The notes below the pieces were generated by a model. That model ran no database searches and was not told the DNA's origin. It saw only the letters and a list, made by a program, of their open reading frames with translations. This document shows positions 42,937-52,624 of a stretch of DNA of 64,000 nucleotides, piece by piece; position 1 is the first letter of the stretch, and every line of letters starts with the position of its first letter. Made by a program: the position numbers and the translations under genes. Source of the stretch: Alkalibacterium sp049389645 (GTDB taxonomy: Bacteria > Bacillota > Bacilli > Lactobacillales > Carnobacteriaceae_A); assembly GCF_049389645.1 (NCBI RefSeq), contig NZ_CP186540.1:1488001-1552000 (forward strand). The letters are read 5' to 3'.

Positions 42937-43326
42937 TGTTATATTCCTTTCATGAATCTGTAAGTACATTATACCACGGTCAAAGTGTTTCAAGAAAAAA
43001 ACAAAGAGCTACCCGTTTGACCGACAGTTGTTAAGGGCGTTCTTTAACGACTGTAAGCCGACAGACAGCTTTTTTGATTAATTTGAAGCATTCAGATGGA
43101 TTATAGTAAAGTTGTCTAGGCAATTCGATATATAACGACAAAGAGGTTTTCCCAACAAAATGAGAGGAACACCTTTTTATGGAGATCTATACGATAAAGC
43201 AACTGGATTAGAAACGATTTGATCAGGCACAAACGTTATAAAAGAGCCGTCCATATGTTTTTCGTTTTTATTGGTTTATTAGGGTGCTTTTGTATCCGAT
43301 TTTCACTGAGGGAGTCAGCATGCTTA
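42937..43326. other. 390-bp intergenic region
   Basis: Contains the pullulanase promoter and an 11-bp-arm hairpin, ACAGTTGTTAA (43024-43034) / TTAACGACTGT (43044-43054), with a T6 run about 15 bp later. Nothing else is recognised. No terminator is obvious after the regulator gene ending at 43327. Confidence 0.45.
42968..42976 (-). promoter_or_regulatory. Extended -10 promoter of the pullulanase gene
   Basis: On the minus strand TGGTATAAT is a perfect extended -10, about 32 bp before ATG 42936. TTCTTG at 17 bp is a weak -35. Confidence 0.55.
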
Positions 43327-43980
43327 TTAAAGAGTATAGTCAACAAAGATTTTCAGGGCTGCTTTATGTCCAATAACTATTTGACTGCCTTCGGGTGACT
43401 CTAAAGTCAAAGGCCCTTCAAAAGGTTCGATGTTGATCAAATGATAACTGTTTCCCAACTGAATGTCTTTTTCGAGTAAATAATTCAAAAAATCTTCCTG
43501 GTCATCAACTTCTTTAATTTTGAATTGCTCGCCTACGTTGAGATCGACAAGTGGATACTTAGAAGTCTCAGGAATTGAACCGTCTTTATTCGGGATAACT
43601 CCGCCATGTGGATCAAACTTAGGTTCATCTAAAAATACATTAAGCCGTTCAATCAATAAGTCAGAAGAGGCGTGTTCAAGCAAATCAGCATCTGCATGTA
43701 CTTCATCCCAATCATAACCCAGCTTTTCAGCCAAAAAAACTTCCCAAATGCGATGCTTACGAATAAGTTGATGGGCAACACGTTTGCCAGAGGGAGTAAG
43801 TTTGACGCCTTGATAAGGGATATGACTGATCAGTTTTTCTCTCAACAAACGGGCGTTCATTTCGGTTACTGAAGCCGCGGATATAGATAAGGCATGAACC
43901 AGATCTTTATTGGAAATAACCGCTTCGTCTCCGCCAAGTTCATAAATTGCTTTAATGAAATTCTCTTTATTGGGTGTCAT
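43327..43980 (-). CDS. DtxR/MntR-family metal-dependent regulator
   Basis: Metal-sensing repressor of about 217 residues with all three domains of the long DtxR/TroR/ScaR type. They are: a winged helix (MTPNKENFIKAIYELGG...SISAASVTEMNARLLREKLISHIPYQGVKLTPSGKRVA), a metal/dimer domain (HRIWEVFLAEKLGYDWDEVHADADLLEHASSDLLIERL) and a C-terminal FeoA/SH3-like part (VNLNVGEQFKIKEVDDQEDF...IGHKAALKIFVDYTL in outline). AAAGGACGG precedes ATG 43980; a longer frame reaches 44028. It is divergent from the metal ABC transporter, whose promoter carries a palindrome it probably binds with Mn2+. Confidence 0.88.
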   Translation of the reverse strand: MTPNKENFIKAIYELGGDEAVISNKDLVHALSISAASVTEMNARLLREKLISHIPYQGVKLTPSGKRVAHQLIRKHRIWEVFLAEKLGYDWDEVHADADLLEHASSDLLIERLNVFLDEPKFDPHGGVIPNKDGSIPETSKYPLVDLNVGEQFKIKEVDDQEDFLNYLLEKDIQLGNSYHLINIEPFEGPLTLESPEGSQIVIGHKAALKIFVDYTL

Positions 43981-44068
43981 GTATGTCCGTCCTTTTTTAT
44001 CTGTATAGTTAAGTTTTACCATAATCATTTAGAGGTTGTCAAAAAGAGCTGCAAATTAAATGATTCGT

Positions 44069-44097
44069 TTGACTTAAAACTATTTTTAGGATAGACT
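44069..44097 (+). promoter_or_regulatory. Promoter of the metal ABC transporter operon
   Basis: TTGACT (44069-44074), a 17-bp spacer and TAGACT (44092-44097), 49 bp before the start codon. Confidence 0.6.
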
Positions 44098-44102
44098 AAA
44101 AA
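44083..44102. promoter_or_regulatory. Candidate MntR/DtxR-type operator
   Basis: TTTTTAG (44083-44089) and CTAAAAA (44096-44102) are perfect 7-bp arms around 6 bp. The site covers the -10 box, so binding would block transcription, as known for MntR/TroR repressors. Confidence 0.65.
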
Positions 44103-44145
44103 ATGTGAGAAAGCAACTCTGAGCAATTACAAATGGGGGATAGAT

Positions 44146-45087
44146 ATGACAAAGTTAAGATGGTTTAGCATAGCAATACTGCTAGTGTTGATTAGTGGAT
44201 GCAGTACAGATAACAACACTAACCGAAATGATAGCGAAACAGTATCGATCGTTACAACTACGTCTTTCTTAACCGATTTGGTTGAGACGATCGGTGGAGA
44301 AAATGTTTCTGTTACAGGTTTAATGGGACCGGGAGTGGATCCACACGATTATCAACCGTCAACATCGGATATCATTGCGATGGGAGAAGCCAATGTCGTT
44401 ATTTATAATGGTTTGTCCTTAGAAGAACGGTTCGCAGAAGTCTTCGATCAATTAGGAGAACGAGATGTGTTAACAATCATCGCAGCGGATACTTTAGATG
44501 AAGCGAGTGTGCTTTTTGATCCGGAAGATAGTGATTTTCAGGCAGTGGATCCGCATATATGGTTCAGTATTCCAAGATGGAAACAAGTAACGCAATACAT
44601 TGCGGATGAATTGAGCGCTTATGATCCTGATAATGCAGAAAATTATAGTAGAAATGCCGCAGAATATTTAGACGAATTAGATGAATTGGCGTATTACGTC
44701 GAAACAAGAGTTGAAGAAGTACCGGAATCATCACGTTATCTGGTGACAGCGCATGATGCGTTTCAGTATTTCGGCGAGGAATACAACTTTGAAGTGGTTG
44801 GACTACAGGGACTCAATACACGTACGGAAGCCGGAACTGGCGATATCAGTGAAATGGCGTCGTTCATAGTGGAAAACGAAATAAACGCAGTTTTTGTAGA
44901 AAGTTCGGTATCACCCAGAAGTATCGAAGCATTGATCGAAGCGACTAACAGTCGTGGACATCAATTGGAAAATGCTGGAGAGTTGTATTCAGATGCTTTA
45001 GGAAGCAGTGAAGATGATGCGGATACCTATGTAACGATGTATCGGTCAAATGTGGATACCATAGTAGATGCTTTAAATGAAAATTAA
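44146..45087 (+). CDS. Metal ABC transporter substrate-binding lipoprotein (TroA-like)
   Basis: Cluster A-I metal-binding protein for Mn2+ and/or Zn2+, about 313 residues. Lipobox LISGC with Cys19. Metal ligands: H67 (GPGVDPHDYQPS), H137 (VDPHIWFS), and H203 (VTAHDAFQYFGEEY), plus an acidic residue near the C-terminus. The third position is Glu in manganese-specific PsaA-type proteins and His in TroA and zinc proteins, so this one is of the TroA/zinc style although the neighbouring regulator is of the MntR/TroR type. GLNTRTEAGTGD is also typical. First gene of the operon. Confidence 0.9.
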   Translation: MTKLRWFSIAILLVLISGCSTDNNTNRNDSETVSIVTTTSFLTDLVETIGGENVSVTGLMGPGVDPHDYQPSTSDIIAMGEANVVIYNGLSLEERFAEVFDQLGERDVLTIIAADTLDEASVLFDPEDSDFQAVDPHIWFSIPRWKQVTQYIADELSAYDPDNAENYSRNAAEYLDELDELAYYVETRVEEVPESSRYLVTAHDAFQYFGEEYNFEVVGLQGLNTRTEAGTGDISEMASFIVENEINAVFVESSVSPRSIEALIEATNSRGHQLENAGELYSDALGSSEDDADTYVTMYRSNVDTIVDALNEN

Positions 45088-45111
45088 TGGCCAGAAAGAG
45101 GGAGTTAAACA

Positions 45112-45861
45112 ATGAATGATATAGCAATCAACATAGACAAACTTACTGTGGCTTATGATGCTCAGCCGGTTTTATGGAATATATCGCTGAAATTACAAAA
45201 AGGAAAAATGATAGCTATTGTCGGTCCTAACGGTGCAGGAAAATCAACCATGATTAAATCCATGCTTGGTTTAGTGTCGCCTGTCATGGGTTCTGTCACG
45301 CATCAAGACGAAAATCAAAAAGCGGTACACTATAGTGAATTGAAAAATCGAATCGCTTATGTACCTCAAAACACATCCGTCGATTGGAATTTTCCGACAA
45401 CTGTGAGTGATGTTGTCTTAATGGGAAGATACGGTCATTTAGGCTGGTTCAAAAGACCTCGAAAGAAAGATAAGGATATAGCTAAGCAAATGCTTCTGAA
45501 AGTGGGACTTCCGACTTTCGCAAAGCGACAGATCAGTCAGCTTTCGGGCGGACAGCGCCAGCGCGTTTTCCTGGCCCGTGCGCTTGCTCAAGAAGCAGAT
45601 GTTTATATTATGGATGAACCGTTAGCCGGTGTAGATATGAAGACTGAACACATTATCATGAAGCTGCTTAAAAAACTAGTTTCAGAAGGCAAAACAGTAC
45701 TCGTTGTTCACCATGATCTGCAGACAGTTGAGATTTATTTTGATGAGATCGTTTTTATCAATCAGGAAGTTATCGCTGCAGGACCAGTTGATCAGACGTT
45801 CAACAAAAAAAATATAGACCTGACGTATCACCGCGATCGTAATGTAGGGGAAGGGGGATAA
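45112..45861 (+). CDS. Metal ABC transporter ATP-binding protein
   Basis: ATPase of about 249 residues for the Mn/Zn importer. Walker A GPNGAGKSTMIK near residue 38, Q-loop YVPQNTSVDWNFPTTVSDVVLMGRYG (the DWxFP form is usual for metal importers), signature LSGGQRQRVFLARAL near 144, Walker B VYIMDEPLAGVD, and switch VVHHDL. Starts 24 bp after the binding-protein gene; the first permease gene follows after 2 bp. Confidence 0.92.
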   Translation: MNDIAINIDKLTVAYDAQPVLWNISLKLQKGKMIAIVGPNGAGKSTMIKSMLGLVSPVMGSVTHQDENQKAVHYSELKNRIAYVPQNTSVDWNFPTTVSDVVLMGRYGHLGWFKRPRKKDKDIAKQMLLKVGLPTFAKRQISQLSGGQRQRVFLARALAQEADVYIMDEPLAGVDMKTEHIIMKLLKKLVSEGKTVLVVHHDLQTVEIYFDEIVFINQEVIAAGPVDQTFNKKNIDLTYHRDRNVGEGG

Positions 45862-45863
45862 TT

Positions 45864-46790
45864 ATGCTGACTCAGGTTCTTTCTGTGTTTACTGATTATA
45901 CCTTTCAACTTGTTGCTCTTGGAACAGGTATCATTGGACTGCTCAGTGGTGTGATCGGAACATACGCGACACTTCGAAAAGAAAGCTTGTTAGGGGATGC
46001 ACTGAGTCATGCGGCGTTGCCGGGCATTGCTTTGGCTTTTGTTATTATACAACGTAAAGAATTAATATTTCTCATGCTCGGTGCCGTTGTTTCAGGAATA
46101 ATTGCCACAGCAATCATTCAAGTGATGACGAGAAAAACGGTGGTCAAGCTGGACAGTGCCTTGTCTCTTGTTTTATCCAGCTTCTTTGGATTGGGGCTGG
46201 TGGTTTTAACGGCGATTCAAAATAATCCGAATGCCCAGCAGGCAGGGTTGAACAGTTTTATTTTCGGACAAGCCAGCGCAATGTTGCGGAGAGATGTTCA
46301 ATTAATAAGTAGCGTGGGCCTGGTATTGCTGTTACTCGTTTTCGTTTTTTGGAAAGAGTTCAAATGTTATACCTTTGATCCGATGTTTAGCCGCTCTTTA
46401 GGCTTTTCAAGTAAGATCATTGAATTTCTCTTATCCATGATGATTGTATTAACTATTATTATAGGCCTTGAATCTGTGGGCGTTATTTTGATCAGTGCGT
46501 TACTCATTGGTCCATCGATCGCCGCGAGGCAATGGACTCACCGTTTAAGCGGTGTTATGATTTTGGCCGGCATTATAGGTTTCATATCTGGAGTATTAGG
46601 GACATTGATCAGCTCGTTGGGTGAACGTATTCCGACGGGGCCGACGATTGTAGTCGTTGTCAGTCTTTTCGTTTTCATCAGTCTCCTGTTCGCACCGAAG
46701 CAGGGATATGTTGCTAAATATATTTCTAGACAAAAGAAACAGAAACGTTTCAAGGCACGTTTAGATGAGTTAGAGGAGGCTAAACAATGA
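45864..46790 (+). CDS. Metal ABC transporter permease 1
   Basis: Membrane subunit of the ABC-3 (ZnuB/MntB) family, about 308 residues, with eight or nine hydrophobic helices. Family motifs: SLLGDALSHAALPGIALAFVI near residue 46, FKCYTFDPMFSRSLGF near 166, and LESVGVILISALLIGPSIAARQWT near 205. The C-terminal 30 residues are basic and cytoplasmic. It overlaps the second permease gene by 4 bp (ATGA). Two different permeases imply a heterodimeric channel as in TroCD/MntCD. Confidence 0.9.
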   Translation: MLTQVLSVFTDYTFQLVALGTGIIGLLSGVIGTYATLRKESLLGDALSHAALPGIALAFVIIQRKELIFLMLGAVVSGIIATAIIQVMTRKTVVKLDSALSLVLSSFFGLGLVVLTAIQNNPNAQQAGLNSFIFGQASAMLRRDVQLISSVGLVLLLLVFVFWKEFKCYTFDPMFSRSLGFSSKIIEFLLSMMIVLTIIIGLESVGVILISALLIGPSIAARQWTHRLSGVMILAGIIGFISGVLGTLISSLGERIPTGPTIVVVVSLFVFISLLFAPKQGYVAKYISRQKKQKRFKARLDELEEAKQ

Positions 46791-47695
46791 GCATGATAAC
46801 TGAAATTACATTAATTGCTGTTGTAGTCGCTATCGCTTGCGCGTTACCCGGTGTTTTCCTGGTTCTGAGAGGAGCAACGATGGTGTCCGATGCCATTACT
46901 CATACGGTCTTACTAGGGATCGTTCTAGCTTTCTTCATTACCCAAGATTTGAACTCGCCATTCTTAATGATTGGAGCGACGCTCGTTGGTTTAGCAACAG
47001 TTTGGTTGATAGAAACCATACAACGTTCAAATCTCGTATCCAATGATGCAGCAATAGGCATTGTTTTTCCTTTGTTTTTTAGTATCGCGATTATTTTAAT
47101 TACACTTTATGCCGGTGATGTTCACTTGGATGAAGATGCAGTACTGATGGGCGAACTGGCTTTCGCGCCGTTTCGCAGATTGGATTTATGGGGTTATGAC
47201 CTTGGTCCACAATCACTTTGGGTGATGTTAGTTATCTTGATCATCAATTCGTTCTTTATTTTCTTTTTCTATAAAGAACTGAAAGTCACGACATTTGATC
47301 CAGCCTTTGCAGCTGCAATAGGTTTCTCACCGTTGCTTATTCATTACGCTTTGATGACCCTAGTTTCACTGACAGCAGTTGGTGCATATGATTCGGTCGG
47401 ATCGATATTGATCGTCGGCTTTATGGTGGGACCAGCGCTTTCAGGATATGTGCTCACCCATTCATTGAATAAAATGATTAGTATCACTGTAGTTATGGCG
47501 ATTATTAATAGTGTGAGTGGTGTGAGGTTAGCCTTCTTATTTGATACCACGATTGCTGGCATGATCGCCGTCGTAACCGGCTTAACGACGTTGCTCATCT
47601 TGATATTCTCTCCCAAAAAAGGACTTTTCCAACATCAAATCAGTCAGAATAGAGCACGTAAAAACTTAAATAAAGAAATTGAAAAAATGGCTTAA
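46787..47695 (+). CDS. Metal ABC transporter permease 2
   Basis: Second ABC-3 permease, about 302 residues, paralogous to the preceding one: GATMVSDAITHTVLLGIVLAFFI, LKVTTFDPAFAAAIGFSP and YDSVGSILIVGFMVGPALSGYVLT correspond to the same motifs. The extra loop DVHLDEDAVLMGELAFAPF near residues 103-122 is typical of the TroD/MntD-type subunit. Translation is coupled to the first permease. The operon ends here with a terminator. Confidence 0.9.
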   Translation: MSMITEITLIAVVVAIACALPGVFLVLRGATMVSDAITHTVLLGIVLAFFITQDLNSPFLMIGATLVGLATVWLIETIQRSNLVSNDAAIGIVFPLFFSIAIILITLYAGDVHLDEDAVLMGELAFAPFRRLDLWGYDLGPQSLWVMLVILIINSFFIFFFYKELKVTTFDPAFAAAIGFSPLLIHYALMTLVSLTAVGAYDSVGSILIVGFMVGPALSGYVLTHSLNKMISITVVMAIINSVSGVRLAFLFDTTIAGMIAVVTGLTTLLILIFSPKKGLFQHQISQNRARKNLNKEIEKMA

Positions 47696-47700
47696 CAGAA

Positions 47701-47742
47701 AATGACCCTAGTTTTGATTATCAATCAAAACTGGGGTCATTT
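47701..47742. terminator. Bidirectional terminator
   Basis: AATGACCCTAGTTTTGATT pairs with AATCAAAACTGGGGTCATT with one mismatch, between convergent genes. Confidence 0.82.
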
Positions 47743-47744
47743 AT

Positions 47745-48728
47745 TTATCGATCGGTATTTTTGGTGGTTCCTCGCTTAATTAATGTGAAAGTCAGTGGGA
47801 CTAAATCATCCGATTCTTTTCCAAGTTGTTTTAAAAGCAATTGGCAGGCGTTGCTACCTTGTTCTTTGATACCATAATCAACCGTCGTCATATTCATGAC
47901 ATCGCTTATAAATAAATTATCAAAACCTATAACTGAAATATCCTCAGGTACTTTATATCCTTTTTTCTCAAGTCTTGAGACAGCTAAGGCTGCAATGTTA
48001 TCGGAATGAGTAATGAGGGCATCGGGTTTAACCACTTGTTCTTCGATCCACTGAACAACACGGTCAACGTCATGGTCGGAGACTATATGCAAAAAAGAAT
48101 CAGACGCGTAAGGGGTAATGCCTTTCAAAGAGCAAAAATCGTTGTAAGCCATGATTCGTCGCTCCGTATTCAATCCACTGGCTGTTCCGTATATATTTAG
48201 AATCCGTCGACAGCCCGTATCCCAGGCATAATCCAAAGCGAGCTGCGTCCCTTCATAATGATCGATAAATACAGAAGGGATAGGATGTGTATCCACATTA
48301 TGTAAGGTCACGATCGGTCCATCTTTTAAATAGCTTTCCAGCACTTCCCATTCATTGGCCCGGTAAATAAGGAAGATCCCATCCAACTCTTTTGCTTTCA
48401 AGAGGTCAAAGGCTTCGCATTCTCGTTTTTTGTCGCCATTCGTAATAAACAAAGTCGTGGTGTATCCAGCAGAGTAAGCTGTTGAAATGAATGAGTTTAT
48501 TCGTGCCACAGCCGTATCGTTGAATTGCGTGCTGATGATACCGAAATTTTTGGTCTCGCCTGTGCGAAGCATTTGGGCATGCTTGTTAGGTCTGTAGTTG
48601 AGCTGTTTGATCGCTTCTTCCACAGTCTTTCGTGTCTCTTCGCCAACGTATCCACTCGAATTAATGACACGGGAAACGGTTGCGGATGAGACCCCGGCAT
48701 GTTCGGCGATATCTTGAATTGTAGCCAT
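47745..48728 (-). CDS. LacI-family transcriptional regulator (solitary)
   Basis: About 327 residues. N-terminal helix-turn-helix MATIQDIAEHAGVSSATVSRVINSSGYVGEETRKTV (residues 1-36), hinge around PNKHAQMLRTGETKN, effector domain with IDHYEGTQLALDYAWDTGC and VPEDISVIGFDNLFISDVMNMTTVDYGIKEQG. GGAGGGAGAT lies before the ATG. No sugar transporter or enzyme gene adjoins it: ppk lies upstream and the metal operon converges. It may act at a distance or control its own gene. Effector unknown. Confidence 0.88.
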   Translation of the reverse strand: MATIQDIAEHAGVSSATVSRVINSSGYVGEETRKTVEEAIKQLNYRPNKHAQMLRTGETKNFGIISTQFNDTAVARINSFISTAYSAGYTTTLFITNGDKKRECEAFDLLKAKELDGIFLIYRANEWEVLESYLKDGPIVTLHNVDTHPIPSVFIDHYEGTQLALDYAWDTGCRRILNIYGTASGLNTERRIMAYNDFCSLKGITPYASDSFLHIVSDHDVDRVVQWIEEQVVKPDALITHSDNIAALAVSRLEKKGYKVPEDISVIGFDNLFISDVMNMTTVDYGIKEQGSNACQLLLKQLGKESDDLVPLTFTLIKRGTTKNTDR

Positions 48729-48823
48729 CTGTTTATCTCCCTCCTGCCTTCCTTACTTAGTATACCAAATCATATCGCCTTGAATTTAATGTGAAACGAA
48801 AGGAGTAAATAGACTGCTTTTTT

Positions 48824-50953
48824 TTATTTTTGTCTAGCAATGAAGTCCCTTATCCACTGCATAAATGTGAATTCAGGTACATTATTAATTGTGTTTTCCA
48901 GTTCCATCAATTCTTTCTGAGCATGGACTACTTTTTGGCCATTAGGTTTCTCTTTTTCATACACACCGTTTGAATTGACGGTCCAAGCTTTGACATTATC
49001 ATAGAGATAAATTTTCAATATGGAAATGATATGTCTTTTCCATTTGTCGTTTAAAATAGGGAAGGCTATTTCTACGCGTCTGATCATGTTTCGCGTCATC
49101 ATATCTGCAGAGGACAAGTACAGATTTTCTTCGCCGTTGTGATAAAAGTAATAGATACGACTGTGTTCCAGGAAACGTCCGATAACACTCCGGACTGTAA
49201 TGTTTTCACTCACACCAGGAATCCCGGGGATCAGGCAGCAAATGCCCCTGACGATCAATTCGATTTTCACGCCGGCTTGACTCGCTTCATAGAGTTTGAG
49301 CAGCATCCTTTTGTCAGTCAGTGAATTCATTTTGGCAATAACATGACCATTGCCGTATTGTCTGTGGAGACGTATCTCCTTTTCAATGTTTTCGATGAAG
49401 GCATCGCGGATATCAAAAGGTGAAACATGAAGATAATGGTAGGGCGGTTGATCAGTATAACCACTCAAGTAGTTGAAGAAATCAAACACATCCTGGGTGA
49501 TTTCTTTATTGGCCGTTATGAGTCCCATATCCGTATAAAGTTTCGCTGTTTGTTCATTGTAGTTGCCCGTGCCGAGATGGGCATACCTTCTGAACCCATT
49601 TTCCTCTTTTTTTATCACTAAAGTTGCTTTGCTGTGCGTTTTTAAGCCTTTCACTCCATATAAGATGTGAGCGCCGGCTTCTTCGAGTTTCCTGGCCCAG
49701 TGCACATTGTTGGCCTCATCGAATCGGGCTTTCAGTTCAACTAAAACGGTGACTTGAATACCTTTTTTTGCAGCTTTCTCAAGTAATCGTACCAAGGGAG
49801 AGTCCTGACTCACGCGGTACAGCGTCTGTTTGATGGCAACTGTACGGTCATCATCCACAGCTTGTTCTATAAACTGAATAACTGGTTGAAACGAGTCGAA
49901 AGGATGGTGAAAGAACAAATCTTGACTCTTAGCCATACTGCAAATAGATTTTTTTGTAAAAACTTCAGGATAGGCGGGTGTATATTTTTCAAATAAAAGA
50001 CCAACACCGGCTGCTTTGAGTATATCGACCGTACCGAATAAACACGTTAAATCGAGAGGACCATCGATAAAATATATATCGCGCTGTTTGATGGACAGGG
50101 CTTTTTTTAAATAAGTAATGTCTGTCTCGACGGATTGACTCGTTTTGCGCGTATCGATTTCTAATCTGACAGCCATGCCGTTTCTTCTCTTCTCCAAGTA
50201 ATCTTCAATAGTTGAGAGTAAATCTTCAGCGCCTTCTTCTTGAATTTCCAGATCTGCGTTACGCGTGATGCGAAATGCGAACGAGTAGGTCACTTTATAG
50301 CCCTTAAACAATTCTGACAGGAAAGAGTAAATGATATCTTCAGAAAAGAGAAGTTTCATTGTCTCCTTACTTTTTATTGAAAAAAGGCGACTTAATCGTT
50401 GGGGAACCGGAACAATCGCAATAAAAGGGTTCCCTGATTTTTCAAGCCGTACAAAGAGATGCAGGACCCCGTCACTTAAGTGAGGAAAAGGACGATAGGC
50501 ATCGATGCCATAAGGTGTGATAGCTGGTTCGATCTCGAATTTAAAAATAGCTTTGGCTCGTTCCATGTCTTCTTCAGAAAGCTCATCAAGGGTTGTGAAA
50601 TAGATAGAATGAGCTTCCAATTCCTTTTTCTTTTTCTCAAAAAGAGAGTAGTGACGCTTAACGATAGCCTGATTCTTGACTGTGATTTCCTGTAACTGCT
50701 TTTTTGGTGACCATTGTTTTTTCGTATCCGGTTCACTCACACCCATTTTCAGCTGGTCTTGCAAACCTGCCACCCGTATTTTATAAAATTCATCCAAATT
50801 GGAACTGCCAATTGCTAGGAATTTTAATTGTTCCAGAAGCGGATTAAAAGGATCGTCTGCTTCTTCAATCACACGGGCATTAAAATCTAGCCAGGACAAT
50901 TCTCTATTCTGATAATATTCTGGATTTTCTAGTGAAATGTCTTGCCCCTGCAT
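48824..50953 (-). CDS. ppk: Polyphosphate kinase 1
   Basis: Reversible polymerisation of ATP gamma-phosphate into polyphosphate. 709 residues, the usual length. The N-terminal and head domains start YYQNRELSWLDFNARVIEEA. Two PLD-like catalytic domains follow: the autophosphorylated His about 440 in LKTHSKATLVIK with YAHLGTGNYNE, and the second His about 597 in LEHSRIYYFYH with NLYLSSADMMTRN. The ribosome site GGAGG lies inside the last codons of ppx, 2 bp upstream, so the two are coupled. Having synthase and hydrolase in one transcript suggests tight control of polyphosphate turnover. Confidence 0.95.
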   Translation of the reverse strand: MQGQDISLENPEYYQNRELSWLDFNARVIEEADDPFNPLLEQLKFLAIGSSNLDEFYKIRVAGLQDQLKMGVSEPDTKKQWSPKKQLQEITVKNQAIVKRHYSLFEKKKKELEAHSIYFTTLDELSEEDMERAKAIFKFEIEPAITPYGIDAYRPFPHLSDGVLHLFVRLEKSGNPFIAIVPVPQRLSRLFSIKSKETMKLLFSEDIIYSFLSELFKGYKVTYSFAFRITRNADLEIQEEGAEDLLSTIEDYLEKRRNGMAVRLEIDTRKTSQSVETDITYLKKALSIKQRDIYFIDGPLDLTCLFGTVDILKAAGVGLLFEKYTPAYPEVFTKKSICSMAKSQDLFFHHPFDSFQPVIQFIEQAVDDDRTVAIKQTLYRVSQDSPLVRLLEKAAKKGIQVTVLVELKARFDEANNVHWARKLEEAGAHILYGVKGLKTHSKATLVIKKEENGFRRYAHLGTGNYNEQTAKLYTDMGLITANKEITQDVFDFFNYLSGYTDQPPYHYLHVSPFDIRDAFIENIEKEIRLHRQYGNGHVIAKMNSLTDKRMLLKLYEASQAGVKIELIVRGICCLIPGIPGVSENITVRSVIGRFLEHSRIYYFYHNGEENLYLSSADMMTRNMIRRVEIAFPILNDKWKRHIISILKIYLYDNVKAWTVNSNGVYEKEKPNGQKVVHAQKELMELENTINNVPEFTFMQWIRDFIARQK

Positions 50954-50955
50954 AT

Positions 50956-52521
50956 TTATACCTCCGTTTGGGGTGATTCGTCTAGTTCTTTTTGAAAAGT
51001 GATAGAAAGTGATTTGCCTAAAACACGTTCAATATGGTTTTTATGTCTATTAGCACGGTATTCTTCAGCGATAGCTTCACCGCTATAGGTCACGCACAAT
51101 TCGTAATTATCGTCATCTGTCTCAATGAGGTCCATGTCATGAACTAAATTGACATGAGAATCACTCAACGCTTCTGCGAATTTAATGATGCTTCCCAGAT
51201 AAAGTAATATATCTAGTTCCTTCTTATCATACCAGTCTTTAAAGTTGCTCGTGTACTGTTTATAGAGTGACCGGTTTTTGTAGCTGGCTATTAGTGCCAA
51301 GCGTACACGGTCCCTGTGATTGAATCCGTGAAGATTAGTGTTCGATATGATATAGAAAGTATGCTGTGATTTCGAATCATCTTCAATGTAACTGCCTAAA
51401 TAATAAAGCGTGGCCCCATAATGCAGCAGATAAAGGTGTTCATCTTTGATATCAAGTATGCTTTTCTCTCTGATCAAATCAATCAAACGGTCAGCTAAAA
51501 TAATCCGCTGGTGGGCGCTGATAGGGCGAATGTCATACTGTTTAAACAAACGTTGAACTGTTTGCCGCTTGATACCAAATAAATCATATGCATCATCGTA
51601 TTCCTGATTAAGTCGTTCAAGAATAATACCTTCACGCAAACCACGATTACTTATAGCGAAAGATTTCGCTTGCATCACGTTGATAAGTTCTGTAAAGACG
51701 ATCCCAGCAGGAATAATGATATCGCGTCGGTCTTCACTTAAACCATCTAAATCTCCCAACTCTTCCATTGAACTTTTCACGAGCAGATCAAATGTTTCAT
51801 CTAAATCATTTTCCAGCATCTGATATTCGTGGATTCCCGCGATCGGATAATCTGTTTGACGTTGATAGACTTCGGCATAATTGCGTGCCGAGCCGCCGAT
51901 CCCAATTAACGGGACGGAAAGATCTTCGAGCCAATCCAGAGTTCTTAATTGTTCGCTGACCCATTTACGGGCTTTTTTGATAGCTTTTTTGTCATTATGT
52001 TTTTTTCCGTCGAAGAATTGCTTTTGCAGGGAAACTGTACCAAACGGGAAACTGTGTGCTTCCTTGATTTCTTTGTTTTTGAAGTAGGTGACTTCCGTAC
52101 TACCTCCGCCGATATCGATGCTCACACCATCGAGGATATCCATCGTATATCTTACGGCGTAATTCCCGAAATAAGCTTCCTTTTGTTCGGATAAAATAGT
52201 TAAATCCAAATCCACTTCTTTTTTCACACGCGCCAGAATAACGTCTTTATTACTCGATTGTCTGATCGCCGCTGTAGCTATGGAAATGAGGTCTTTAATA
52301 TTATAGCTTTCAGCTATTTTAGTGAAGCTTTTTAATACTGTTATTAAAACGTCAATGCCTTCATCAGACATTATATTCTCAGTGTCTAAGTACTGTACAA
52401 GACGAGCGGGTGTTTTAATATTCTGAAGTTCTGTTATCCCTTGAAAATCATCCATTTCAAAGATAACTAAGCGTATAGTGTTTGAACCTACATCTAATAA
52501 TCCAAAACGTTCTCTTGTCAT
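50956..52521 (-). CDS. ppx: Exopolyphosphatase, Ppx/GppA family
   Basis: Removes terminal phosphate from polyphosphate (and possibly pppGpp). About 521 residues. The ASKHA-fold start is LLDVGSNTIRLVIFEMD, then ISIATAAIRQSSN, the phosphate loop SIDIGGGSTEVTYF near residue 137, and GIGGSARNYAEVYQRQ. The C-terminal 200 residues form the HD-like helical part of long Ppx proteins (LLHYGATLYYLGSYIEDDSKSQHTFYIISNTNLHGFNHRDRVRLALIA). First gene of the ppx-ppk pair. AGGAGT precedes the ATG. Confidence 0.92.
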   Translation of the reverse strand: MTRERFGLLDVGSNTIRLVIFEMDDFQGITELQNIKTPARLVQYLDTENIMSDEGIDVLITVLKSFTKIAESYNIKDLISIATAAIRQSSNKDVILARVKKEVDLDLTILSEQKEAYFGNYAVRYTMDILDGVSIDIGGGSTEVTYFKNKEIKEAHSFPFGTVSLQKQFFDGKKHNDKKAIKKARKWVSEQLRTLDWLEDLSVPLIGIGGSARNYAEVYQRQTDYPIAGIHEYQMLENDLDETFDLLVKSSMEELGDLDGLSEDRRDIIIPAGIVFTELINVMQAKSFAISNRGLREGIILERLNQEYDDAYDLFGIKRQTVQRLFKQYDIRPISAHQRIILADRLIDLIREKSILDIKDEHLYLLHYGATLYYLGSYIEDDSKSQHTFYIISNTNLHGFNHRDRVRLALIASYKNRSLYKQYTSNFKDWYDKKELDILLYLGSIIKFAEALSDSHVNLVHDMDLIETDDDNYELCVTYSGEAIAEEYRANRHKNHIERVLGKSLSITFQKELDESPQTEV

Positions 52522-52624
52522 TATGATTCACTCCTATATTTATTAGTAGTTTTCAATGTAACAAAGATGCTTACTTTCTAATTATACTATTTTCAACTAC
52601 ATAAAGTCTAAAGATGAACCCTTC

